Part shown: positions 10,863 through 21,089 of the stretch, in pieces
Numbering within the stretch: position 1 is the stretch's first letter
Layout of the letters: each line of letters begins with the position of its first letter
Translations under genes and position numbers: made by a program
The notes under the pieces: model-generated
What the model was told of the DNA's origin: nothing
The model's input: the letters and a program-made list of their open reading frames with translations, nothing else
Databases searched by the model: none
Assembly: GCA_034509755.1 (NCBI GenBank)
Contig: CM067550.1
Location: 9,355,001-9,419,000 of the forward strand
Direction of reading: 5' to 3'
Source: Anisodus tanguticus
Taxonomy: Eukaryota > Streptophyta > Magnoliopsida > Solanales > Solanaceae
DNA: 64,000 nt

Positions 10863-12717
10863 TCAAACCTTGTAACCTCTGCTGTTTCTTTTTCCTCTTG
10901 CTCGCTCAAACTTCCTTCCCTTTGCGCGAACATAAGGCTTTGTGTGGCTGTCCGGGACACCTGGAGCTTTGCCAAAGTGCTTAACAGCTTCCCTCGAGTT
11001 CTTTGGACCTCTAAGCAGTACCTGAGAGAATGCAACCAACAATATCAACACAAAAGCAGAAGCAGTAAAAGGATCTTAATGGCAATCAAAGAACAGCAGA
11101 ACGAATGACTAGCTTCAATCAGACCAGTTCACTTCTCTCAAAGACAAACTTCACTAACCAATATTGCATTACCGTGTGAATCATTTTGCCACAATTCTAA
11201 AGACGCCTCAATTTACTATAGCAAACCACTACAGCAATTGCACTAATTATTGACTTGATCAATTAAGCATAAAAACACAAACTGATGAAAAACATAGTTC
11301 CATACCGTGTTCTGCCCAAGAGGGCATCTGAGAGCGAGCTGATCAAAGGTCAAACATTCTCCTCCAGCCTTCTCAATCCTAGCTCTAGCTGTTTCAGTGA
11401 ATCTCAATGCAGTAACCTTGAGTGAAGGGACTTCATAAGCCCGAACATCATCAGTGACAGTCCCTACAACTACAGCAATCTTGTCCTCCTTTCACAATAC
11501 ACAAGTAAATTCAGGAAAAAACTCTTTTAGTGCGGCAGTAACACTAAGGGGTCATTTGCTTTACTGTACAACAACATACCAAGTGAAATCTCACAACGTG
11601 GGGTCTGGGGAGGGTAGAGTGTACGCAATCCTTACCTCTACCTTGGTAGGTAGAGCGACTATTTCCGAAAGAAACTCGGCTCAAGACAAAGCATAAGCAC
11701 GAGCAAAGCAAAAGAAGTTAGCATTGCATACTTAGAGCCCGTTTGGCCATAAACTTTTTTGCTTTTTTCAAGATATTTCCCAAAAGCTGGTTTCTATACA
11801 TTTTAGTTTTACTATCAATTTCACTAAAAACTTGAAAACTGTTTTCTACAACAACATACCCAATGTAATACAACAAGGTTATTTTTTCAAATAAAAATAT
11901 CCATGACTTACAAAACATCAACTTTTTTCCAATTGAAATGCATATTCAAACACAACTTCAACTTCCAAATATCTTCTTTTTTTAAAAAAACTTAACTTCA
12001 AACAGTACTTTTTTTCCAACATCACTCTATTAATGTCCAAACGCCTACTTAATATCTGAATAATGTATACGCAAATCTACACAATATTTTGTATATTATA
12101 TAATAAGGAATAAGAACAAGCGTATTAGCAAATGTAAGGATTAAGCTATATTCTTGACTTTGATGATATGGCAATTCATTGCTCCTATTCACCACATATT
12201 TTATACTTTTAGCAATCCCCTTATTACAAATGTTACATAACTAGTCTTTGAACACAAGGACCATTGATTCACAGCATAACTAGCTAAAAAAGGCTTAATA
12301 ACAAATTAACAATACCTTTCCCGTCATGTAAGTAATCAAGCGTGATAGAGACAACGGAGCTTTATTGATTTTGCTCATGAAAAGCCTCTTCAATATCACC
12401 GCATTGAACTTGCTTCCAGTCCTCCGTACAAGAAACCGGTACATCTGTTTATTTTACACAATTACCCCTACAATTCTCAGTATACACTCACCAAAAATGC
12501 AGTAAATCTATAAAAATATAATATATTTATACCTTGACGAGAAGCTTGAGATAAACATCATCGGATTTTGGAGCAGTGCGTTTAGTCTTCTTCGACTTAC
12601 CTCCGGCAACTAGATCGATACCCTAAAGAGAACAAAAAATATAATAAAATCAAACAATCGTGTTCGTGAGAAAAGTGTAGAAACTAGCAGAACATTCTAG
12701 ACAAAAGTACTCACCAT
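10863..12717 (-). CDS. RPL18: 60S ribosomal protein L18 (eL18), five coding exons
   Basis: Component of the large cytosolic ribosomal subunit. Coding exons on the minus strand are 12717-12715 (ATG only), 12622-12533, 12444-12316, 11488-11306 and 11021-10863. Their lengths (3, 90, 129, 183, 159) are all multiples of three, so every intron is phase 0. All junctions are GT-AG (for example ATG|GTGAGT, ACG|GTATGG, CTCAG|GTACTG). The product is 187 aa, the usual length for plant eL18. It has the expected blocks: GIDLVAGGKSKKTKRTAPKS at the N-terminus, YRFLVRRTGSKFNAVILKRL, VGTVTDDVRAYEVP, KAGGECLTFDQLAL, and a basic C-terminus GRKFERARGKRNSRGYKV. No frame damage is seen. Intron 3 (827 bp) holds a SINE and a MITE. 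Copia LTR sequence begins roughly 100-150 bp upstream of the start codon, so the promoter is short or rebuilt from transposon sequence. Confidence 0.97.
11566..11705 (+). mobile_element. tRNA-derived SINE (SolS type) in RPL18 intron 3
   Basis: The sequence has the hallmarks of the solanaceous SolS SINEs: 'acaacaacatacc', a 'tcacaacgtggggtctgggg' block, 'gagggtagagtgtacgc', 'cttacctctaccttggtaggtagag' and 'ctcggctcaa'. It lies antisense to RPL18 and within its intron, so it should be spliced out. Family is recalled, not searched. Confidence 0.75.
11735..12045. mobile_element. MITE in RPL18 intron 3
   Basis: About 311 bp, flanked on both sides by TACTTA (11729-11734 and 12046-12051). The ends are a gapped inverted match: GAGCCCGTTTGGCCAT on the left and, reverse-complemented, GGCGTTTGGACATTA on the right. 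The interior is AT-rich and non-coding. The TTA-containing duplication would suit a PIF/Harbinger MITE, but the terminal repeat is short and superfamily is uncertain. Confidence 0.6.
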
Positions 12718-13327
12718 GGATGCTCCGCCTCTTCTTCCGCTTACCGCCGCCGCAGCTACTGATATGATAATGTCCTCGACTAATAGAGAAGGAAAAGCTT
12801 GTGTAACGCTTAATGAAGCTCTAATTCACTTAAGCTTATTGTTAGTATTAATGTGTACAAATATATATTAATGTATAATTATGGTAGTCGTAGATACTTA
12901 TTGTATTAAGATTTTACATTGTACACTATATATATTTGTATTAATGAAAAAGACTATCAATAGAGATTAATACAATTCTACATGATATTAAAGGCCAAAA
13001 TTTCATTCCTACCCAAAACCCCTAAATCAGCCGCTCTTCCCCTTACTTTTTTCGGAGCCAAGCCAACTATCTACCACAGATATACCCCTGATATACGCTG
13101 ATATACACCTCGTATACAGTGACCTAGACCTTCACGACCTTGTATACCTCTGATATATCACTTATATATGGTCTTCTCCACTCTAATCATTCTCCAACAG
13201 GCCGTATACTACTAGTATACAGCCTCTCAAAGTAGATATACTCATACACGGCTAAAATTGCCCGTATACAGCCTCCCTAAGCCGATACACACATCATATA
13301 TGGTCAATTCTGCCTCCCATCCATATT

Positions 13328-14850
13328 GTGGTGGACGTTCTGGCAGCAGTCGGTGCAAACAGGGGGGCTGGGCCTCCAGCAGCCACTCAAAGCCTGCAGC
13401 CCAAATACCATATTGGCTATTTCAGCGACCCAGCAGCCTGGGCACTGTACAGCCGAGCCTCAGTTATCAAGCCCAAAGGCCTGCAGCCCAACAGTCTGGG
13501 CGCACCACCAACAGGCCACAACCTTTCGGCCCACTATCCTGAAGCCCACCGCAGGAAGGCCCAATTTTCTAGGGCCTACTTCTTTACTCCGGGCATTCCC
13601 CAATCTAATTTGGCCCAGGTTTTTGGCGCATTGACTCCTCGAAAGTCCGATAATGTGTGGTATATAGATACAGGCGTCACGTTTTACCTCACCAACAATT
13701 CTGGTAATCTTCCTCAAATGCGAAATTTAAATACTCCACAATCTATTCTAGTTGGAAATGGTCATCGTATTCCGATTCAAGGTTTTGGCCACACTCTAAC
13801 CCCACCACCGCATCCCCACTTCTCCCTCAATAACGTCCTCTATGCCCCACATATTATCAAGAACCTACTCTCTGTTAGAAAATTCGCCACAGATAATTCC
13901 GTATCAATTAATTTTGACCCGTTTGGGTTTTCTATAAAGGACCTCCGTACCGGGAAACTCCTTACAAGATGCAATAGTGAGGGCGACCTTTATACTTTCC
14001 TATCCACGTCCGCTGCCAGTGTCACCCCTCCCACATCTCTAACTGTCCAAGTCTCTACTCACACCGCTTTAGCAATAATCTCTCCGTCAACCTGACACAA
14101 TAGACTTGGACACCCCGGAGCTCCTGTTTTTTATTTTCTTCGGAATAATAATTTAATTCGTTGTTCGAGTGGGAAACCTGTCCAACAGTGTTTTTCTTGC
14201 CCTTTAGGCAAACACGACCGCCTCCCTTTTCAGCCTTCTTTAAGTGTTACATTTTCCTCATTTGATATTGTTCATGCAGATTTATGGACATCTCCAGTTA
14301 TTAGTTCCCTAGGTCATAAATTATATCTTGTGTTATTAGACGACTTTTCTCACTTTATCTGGATTTACCCTCTAAAATTCAAGTCTGAGGTTTTTACCAA
14401 ATTTCTTGAGTTTCGTAACTATATCAAAACACAATTTGAAAAATTCATCAAATCATTCCAATGTGACAACGGTTGTGAGTTTAATGATTCCGCATTTCAT
14501 AATTTTTGCACCAAGAATGGCATGGTTTTCCGCTTCTCATCCCCCATACCTCACCCTAAAATGAAAAAGCAAAACGAATCATCCGTATTATCAACAACAT
14601 GGTTTGTACCATTATTTTTCATGCATCTCTCCCCCGTCGTTCTGGGTCTATGCAGTCAAAATGGTGGAATACATCCTTAATATTTTACCTACCAGTACTC
14701 TTCACAACAAAACCCCCACCGAAATTCTCTACCGTCGGATCCCATCTTATGACCACCTTAGAATTTTCTGTTGTCTATGCTACCCAAATCTTGCCTCCGC
14801 TGCTCCTTTTAAATTAGCACCTCGTACTGCCCCGTGTGTTTTCTTGGGAT
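13328..14850 (+). pseudogene. Copia protease, GAG-pre-integrase and integrase (plus strand)
   Basis: 13328-14095 encodes a gag C-terminus followed by a protease active-site region (VWYIDTGVT) and the GAG-pre block (LYAPHIIKNLLSVRKFATDN, then FDPFGFSIKDL). A stop at 14093-14095 ends this frame. Integrase continues in another frame at 14160-14680, with CPLGKHDRLPF, VHADLW, LLDDFSHFIWIYPL and FQCDNGCEF. The C-terminal integrase blocks are in further frames up to APRTAPCVFLGF near 14850, where the coding match ends abruptly. Several frameshifts; non-functional. Confidence 0.8.
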
Positions 14851-14854
14851 TCCT

Positions 14855-16090
14855 TGCTGCCTCGATATCCATGGGACTCGAGTGGACTGGCTGCTGGGTC
14901 GTGTAGGCATGAGGAAGTCTCGGCCCAAGGACTAAATTGGCTTGTCGCTGCTGGTTGTTGTTTTGCATGGCCCAACCGGGCCGCTTGGGTCCATTGTGTT
15001 TGAGTACCGGGCTCGGCCAAGATGGTGCTAGGTAGGGGCAGTAGGCCAGTTGGGCCATTGCTAGTCCTACTGGCCATTATGACCGGTGGCCCACTACCCA
15101 AGCCTAACATGTTGCTGCCCCTGTCGGCTGCCACCATGGCCACTGCTGCCGCTACTACCGCCTTTGCCGCCACTCCCGTCGAAATTTTGATTTTGACCCC
15201 GTTTTCCACCATCGTTGTTCCAATTTTGAGGAGAATGACCCAAATATGATGGAGAGTAGGAATCTTGTGGCGAGGCAGCCAACATGGCGGGATTTGCTCC
15301 AGTTGCGACCTTTTTAGCCAACCCAACCTCTTTCAAGGGTTAGCATAGATCGGGCTTGGTAAAACAGAGGAAGAGGGTTGCTTTGACGAAGAAGAGTTCC
15401 AATGCCATTATAAGCCTCAGATAGGCCTGCAACCATCTGAAGAACAAGGCGATCATTCGTAATGGGCGCAACAACGTTCTTGAGTTGATCAGACAACTCA
15501 TTGAGCCTTTTACAATAAGCCGACACACTCGGAAAAATCCTCCATGTTGATGTGGGAGAATTGCTGCTCAAGGGTTACAGCACATGAATTTTTGTTATCC
15601 TGGAATATATATTACGCAACTTATTCCAAGTGTCCATGGCTGTGGCGTCGGGTTCAATAATAGTCTGCAATAGGTCCGTAGAGATAGTGGAATAAATCCA
15701 CTAGAGTACCGGAGCATCAAGAGTTTCCAACAACTCTATGTCATCATCAATGGTAGGCACCTTCTCTTTGCCTATTGCCGAGGGAATGATGTGATGAAGG
15801 ACTCGATTAGACCGTGCGTGAACTTTAAATAGTTCTGCCCACGTCGCGTATTGGACGTTTTTCATCTCAAGAACAATAGAGATGTTATTCTTGATATTGG
15901 AGACTGCAAGGGCATGATGAAAGATGTTCTTTGAGGTAGACATAATGAAAGAACAAGAATAGAATTAGGGATGCGGACAAAAATTTGGGAAGGAAAAAAA
16001 AAAGAAAATCGGTCGGTGGCCAAGTCTCGGATTCCGAGATGAAGGGTGGCAGAAGAGAGGGTTTGGAGTAGGAAAATTTTCCCTAGACTT
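14855..16090 (-). pseudogene. Copia gag (UBN2-type) fragment in inverted orientation
   Basis: The minus strand starts MSTSKNIFHHALAVSNIKNN near 15943 and continues with the copia gag pattern (YATWAELFKVHARSNRVLHH, WNKLRNIFQDNK, VTLEQQFSHINMEDF). A Gly/Ser/Gln-rich C-terminus spans 15100-15340. A stop (…LDAPVL*) falls at 15701 and more occur later. It splits the plus-strand element between its FLGF (14850) and HVLFEES (about 16095) blocks, so it either inserted there or was inverted there. No LTRs or target duplications mark the edges. Confidence 0.7.
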
Positions 16091-16094
16091 CTGA

Positions 16095-16985
16095 TTACAT
16101 GTTCTTTGAGGAGTCTGAACCCTCCCCCGTTGTCCTCCACCTGCTCAGTAATCCGGCTACCGTACCATCGCTACCACCTAGTCGACATCAATGCCACCCG
16201 TCGCTGCCAACACCGACAACCTCAATGAATTGTGTCGGTCCACCACCACACCTCCATCTCTGCCACCCACCGCTAACACATCCGGCAACATCTATGCCGC
16301 CTTGTCACCTCCACAAACGTCGTCAATTGCCATTACCTCCGGCAATCGGCCCGTCGTTCCAGTTCCACCACCAGTCATCGTACATCCCACAGTGTTGCCA
16401 CCACAAGAAACAGTCGATCAGCACTCCCAACCCATTCCCGATATCCCACCAGCTACCTGAAACCAAAGTCATACCACCATAAACACAACTCCAAACTTCC
16501 CCTCCAGTCCCAATCCACCACTGTCACCATACCCTACTACTACCCGTATCGACCTACCCAGATCGATGCCACCACCAAACCCACTGCCGAACCTAGAAAC
16601 CGTCGTACTCAGCCAACTACCCAACAAACAGAACCAAAACCCGATTCAAATACCACACAAATCATGAATATTAACCTAAATCATGAAACCGACCTGACAA
16701 TCAGCACACAGACCCAGACTGTCCCGGTCCCCTCACACTGTATGAAAATTCGTGCCCAACATGGGATTTTCAAGCCCAAAGTCCACTTTAACCTATCCAC
16801 ATAAACCATATCCCCAATTTCTAAAAACCCAAAATTAGTCAAACTAGAGCCAAATTGGAATGCGGCTATGCGTGAGGAATTTAATATTTTAACCAAACAA
16901 CACATTTGGGATTTGGTTCCTCGACCGGAGGGGGTGAATGTGATCCGATGCATGTGGATTTTTCGTCACAAATCGGCCGTAGGGT
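16095..16985 (+). pseudogene. Copia integrase-RT linker and RT start (plus strand, resumed)
   Basis: Begins with a VLFEESEPSP block, then a long Pro/Thr/Ser-rich linker, then WNAAMREEFNILTKQHIWDLVPRPEGVNVIRCMWIF between about 16850 and 16960. That is the first block of a copia reverse transcriptase. The sequence then leaves the family at about 16980. The catalytic YxDD region is absent. Confidence 0.75.
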
Positions 16986-17364
16986 TTGATTCGTAAAATA
17001 TATAATTGGGCTCTGAATGTAAATGATTTATTTTACTCTTTCACTCTTTTCTCTCTGTTATAGCCTATTTTATTTTAAAATTACATAGTTTCAGTGGTTT
17101 TAGGTGGAACATTAGGATGCCTACAATTATAGCCATATCAAATATCCACTGATCTTCGACATCTTTACCCTTGGTATGTTTATCAGGCCTAACATGTACA
17201 AAGTCGTTTGCCCCCAAGTTTGAGTTCTTTCTTGAATCAAATCATCGTGAACTCCCTAGTTTTTTGGAGTGTATTTCTGCTTACCGGTGATTTGTTCATA
17301 ATGCATATGGAATTATGGGCGAATATCGATAACAATTCGCAAGAATTGACGTCTCATATGTTAA
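16986..17364. other. Unassigned spacer between two copia relics
   Basis: No coding region or repeat is recognised. It separates the plus-strand copia relic from the LTR of a minus-strand copia. Confidence 0.4.
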
Positions 17365-19335
17365 TGAAAAAAATAATCTCCTTGATTATTTTCATTAATT
17401 GAATAGGTATATATATAAGTTACAAAATAAGAGAATCCTATTCCTAAAATCTTATTCTACCATAATTCTAACTCTACAATTATGGTAGTGTATAATCCTA
17501 ATTTAGGTAACAAATACATTACAATATAATACACATATATTTTCCTAATATACAATATTCTTACATTGTCTAATCTAATCTTACCAAAACCGAGAGGACC
17601 ATAATTGGGCAGAATTCGAGATTGATATACACAATATACACATGTATATTGTGTGTATATTGCCTTATTTAACACACCCCCGCAGTCATAGCGGGCGGTC
17701 TTCGAATGCCGAGACTGTCCCTAAAATCTTCAAAAAGGACCGCGGGTAGACCCTTTGTAAAGATGTCTGCAACTTGATATCGAGATGGGACATGGCATAC
17801 TCGAACGTGACCCCTAGCCACCTTTTCACAGACAAAGTGAATGTCCATTTCGATATGCTTAGTGCGTTGGTGCTGAACCGGGTTACCTGAAAGGTAGATG
17901 GCACTAATGTTATCGCAATATACCAAGGTTGCCTTCTGAATGGGATAATGAAGCTCCAAAAGCAAATTACATAGCCAACATAATTCGGAGACCACATTTG
18001 CTACCCCTCGATATTCGGTCTCTGCACTTGAGTGTGATAGAGTTGCCTGACGCTTCGCTGACCAGGAGACCAAGTTGTTGCCAAGGAACATACAGTAGCC
18101 AGACGTCGACCGTCTGGTGTCGGGAAAACCACACCAATCAGCATCTGTGTATGAGACCAGTGTGGATGTAGATGACGGATATAAGTGCAAACCATAATCC
18201 AGTGTCCCCTGAATATACCGAATGATGCGTTTGATTGTATTCATGTGCTCAACTCTGGGATCATGCATGAATAAACACACATGATGAATAGCATACGTAA
18301 TATCCGGTCTGGTAAAGGTAAGATACTGGAGGGCCCATACAAGACTGCGATAGCTGGTCGGGTCCTCGTATGGTGCTCCTGCCGCGGCACTAAGCTTGGG
18401 TTTTGCATCAACTGGAGTGGAAGTGGACTTACAAAATGACATCCCAACCCTCTCTATGATCTCAGCAGCATACTTTCGTTGAGAGAAAAACAAACCACCT
18501 GAATGACGTTTGACAGCAATCCCCAAAAAATAACTCAAGGGCCCTAAGTCTTTCATAGCAAACTCAGAAGTGAGCATGGCCATGATAGACTGGCGCAAGG
18601 CATCGGAAGAGGCAGTCAAGATGATATCATCCACATACAGGGAATTATCTGACCTACTGTGAGTGAACCCAATAGTCAAAACAAAGTCAGCAAACCTCGT
18701 ATACCAGGCCCGTGGAGAATGCTTAAGCCCATATAATGACTTCTTCAACAAACAGACATGATGAGGACGGTTGGGATCCCTTAACCCCAACGGCTGATGC
18801 ATATAGACTGTTTCCATGAGATCACCATGTAGGAAAGCATTCTTGACATCCAACTGATGAATAGGCCAAGTCTTTGAAAGAGTCAAGCTAAGCACAGTGC
18901 GAATAGTAGCCGGCTTGACGACCGGGCTAAACGTCTCCCCACAATCTATCCCAACTTGCTGAGTCTTACCATCACCTACCAGCCGCGCCTTATGTCGAGC
19001 AAATGACCCATCCGAATTCTCCTTATGAGCAAAAATCCACATAGACCTGATAACATTAATACCAGAAGGACGGGGCACCAACTCCCACGTCTTATTATCA
19101 ATAAGAGTATTATATTAATCAGTCATAGCAATCTTCCAATTATGGTCATTTAAGGCGGACATAGGATTACGGGGCAAGGGGGATTTAGAGACATTAGAAT
19201 GTAAATTAAAATGTCTTTTAGGTATAAAAATACCCCGCTGACTACAAGTGACCGGTCTATGACTCGAGGAAGAATTTAGTGAATTTTGGGAATTTGCCGG
19301 GCTCGGGACGGGCTGGCCAGCATGCAGTGGTCCTG
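17365..19335 (-). mobile_element. Truncated Ty1/copia element, minus strand (RT, RNase H, 3' LTR)
   Basis: The minus strand carries the linker and RT-RNase H polyprotein end (19342-17669), a polypurine tract (TGCGGGGGTG), and a 310-bp LTR at 17365-17674 (minus strand: TGTTAAATAAGG ... TTTTTTTCA). The upstream half of the element is missing, because at about 19335 it runs directly into a plus-strand gypsy element. The LTR end matches that of the copia at 42961-46774, so the two are the same family. Confidence 0.85.
17669..19081 (-). pseudogene. Copia reverse transcriptase - RNase H open frame, 470 codons
   Basis: A long uninterrupted frame covers almost the whole RT (DGSFARHKARLVGDGKTQQ, QLDVKNAFLHGDL, LYGLKHSPRAWY), the YVDD catalytic motif, DLGPLSYFLGI, and RNase H (SYTDADWCGFPDTRRSTSGY, SSAETEYRGVANV, VYCDNISAIYL, HVPSRYQVADIFTKGLP). 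Compared with the related copy at 45175-46203 it lacks about 15 residues just before YVDD (SDNSL runs directly into YVDD). The enzyme is therefore probably dead although the frame is open. The frame has no start of its own; it is a polyprotein remnant. Confidence 0.88.
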
Positions 19336-19337
19336 CT

Positions 19338-19957
19338 AACAATTTTCTTGAAGGGTTAAAAATTAAGAAAATAGTGTCGACTTCGTATCACCCGAGCGCA
19401 AATAGGCAAGCGGAGTCAACAAATAAAACAATCATTCAGATCTTGAGGAAAATGTTAAAGGAGTCAAAAGGCAAGTGAAAAGAAATTTTATCGGAGGTAT
19501 TGTGGGCGTACAGAACAACATCGAAGTCTAGCACCGGTGAAACACCATTTTCTTTAGTTTTTGGTGCGGAAGCATTAATCCTGGTGGAAGTAGGTGAACC
19601 GACCTTAAGGTTTAGCCGTGCAACCGAAGAGTTCAACAATAAAGCTATGGTCGTCAAGCTCGACTTAATGGATGAACACTATGAGTTAGCTTGCTATGGT
19701 TAGTAGTTCAAAAGCAAAGGATGGGAAGATATTACATTCGGATGACTAATCTTAGGCACTTCCAAGTAGGGAACTTGGTTCTACTAAAAGTAACCCTCAA
19801 CACCAAAAAATCCAACGAAGGAAAATTGGGCTCGAACTGGAAAGGTCCCTACAAAGTGTCAGGAATAATCGATGGTTCGTACCAGTTGAAAGCCAAAGAT
19901 GATCAGAAGTTGCCAAACAACTGGAACATTGCACACTTGAAGCGATATTATTGCTAG
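19338..19957 (+). pseudogene. Gypsy integrase C-terminal region
   Basis: Plus-strand frames read a YHPSANRQAESTNKTI block (integrase core end). An in-frame TGA follows near 19477 where related proteins have Trp (KGK*KEILSEVLWAYRTT). Then GETPFSLVFGAEALI and, after a frame change near 19700, HFQVGNLVLLKVTLNTKK and NWKGPYKVSGIIDGSYQL to ...NIAHLKRYYC. These are the conserved C-terminal blocks of plant Tat/Athila-type integrases. Confidence 0.85.
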
Positions 19958-21089
19958 GGTATGTCTTTGTTTAATTATTTAAACTTTATTTGTTTCATTA
20001 TTACTAACTTTTGCAAGAAAAAAGTCGGAGGCATCATGCAAGGACCGGAGAATTAGAATTAGATCTGAAAATACGTGTTGCACTCTTTTTCCCATAACAC
20101 AGTTTTTATCCCGAAAAGGATTTTTCTGGTTAGGTTTTTAATGAGGCAACAATGTAAAATGTGTTACTAAATAGTTGAAGTTTGGATAAATACACTGGGG
20201 ACTTCCCAGTAGTGCAAAGCAAATAGTGTTTGAATCCTCATGCTTCGAATACAAACACCAGGGGACTGCTATACCATGGTAAAGAAGTTTAGAGTTCAGA
20301 GTGAAGAAATTTGAAGCTGTGAAATTTGAAACTATGAAGAAATTCAAAGTTTTCTTAAAATTTTAGGATTGTGAACTTTTGTAAGGGTTAAAAGATCGAA
20401 TGAATCTTGTCTGAGTAGTTTTAATGTTACGAAAAAATAGTGTAAAGGAAAAAAAAATCAAATGAATCTTTCTCAATTGATTGACTGAAGCAAAATTTGA
20501 ATGAAATTACACTTTATCCAAAATTTGCCTCGAAAATTTATTGACATATTCTTGTCTTTGGACAAATGATAAATCATTAAGTTTACAAGCCAACAAATTT
20601 GGTAAAGCCCTTAACTGGGGACTGTCGTCATAAAAGCATCCGAGGCTAAATTAAGTAATGTTCCAAAAGCATACTTCTAAGGCACCGGATCAAATGAGTC
20701 TAGCCTATCTTTAAAGGCACTTGAGTTGTCTAAAAGTTGGGAATAAACAAAGCTCCAACATTCATTCCCGAAATGAATAAGAGACGTCTTATTCATAAGG
20801 TCCTTATATTTAGTCATTAAGTGACCCAAAACGGAAGGAATTGCCCGGTATGAAACAAATTAAATTAAAAGTTTGCATTCAAAAATTGATTAAGCTATTA
20901 GCTTTTGTCCGAGTTAACACAAACTAAGTAATGGTTTGGTTTGTTCAAATAAAACTCTAAAATTAGAGGCAATTAGCCCAAATCGGGTTAAACATATATT
21001 TAGCTAAGTTATTGAAAACAAGAAAGAAATAATGGATGCTAAAAGATAGAAAAAGTTATAATTGAGACAAAAGAAAGATTGAAACATCT

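Larger units (their letters stand above)
12830..16985 (+). mobile_element. Truncated Ty1/copia element, plus strand, interrupted by inverted gag DNA
   Basis: Plus-strand copia relic running away from RPL18. An LTR end (about 12830-12985) is followed by a degraded tRNA-Met primer site (ATGATATTAAAG near 12986). After a leader, the end of gag and the protease/integrase follow at 13328-14850. There is then an interruption by minus-strand gag sequence (about 14855-16090), and the same element resumes at about 16095 with the integrase-RT linker and the start of RT. It breaks off at about 16980 within the first RT block (MWIFRHK). No 3' LTR of this element is seen. Confidence 0.75.

Noticed and set aside
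14814..15326. 170-codon minus-strand frame with Gly/Ala/Met-rich sequence
   Set aside because: Shifted frame of the copia gag C-terminal Gly/Ser/Gln region; the overlapping frame at 15094-15336 has the gag-like composition.
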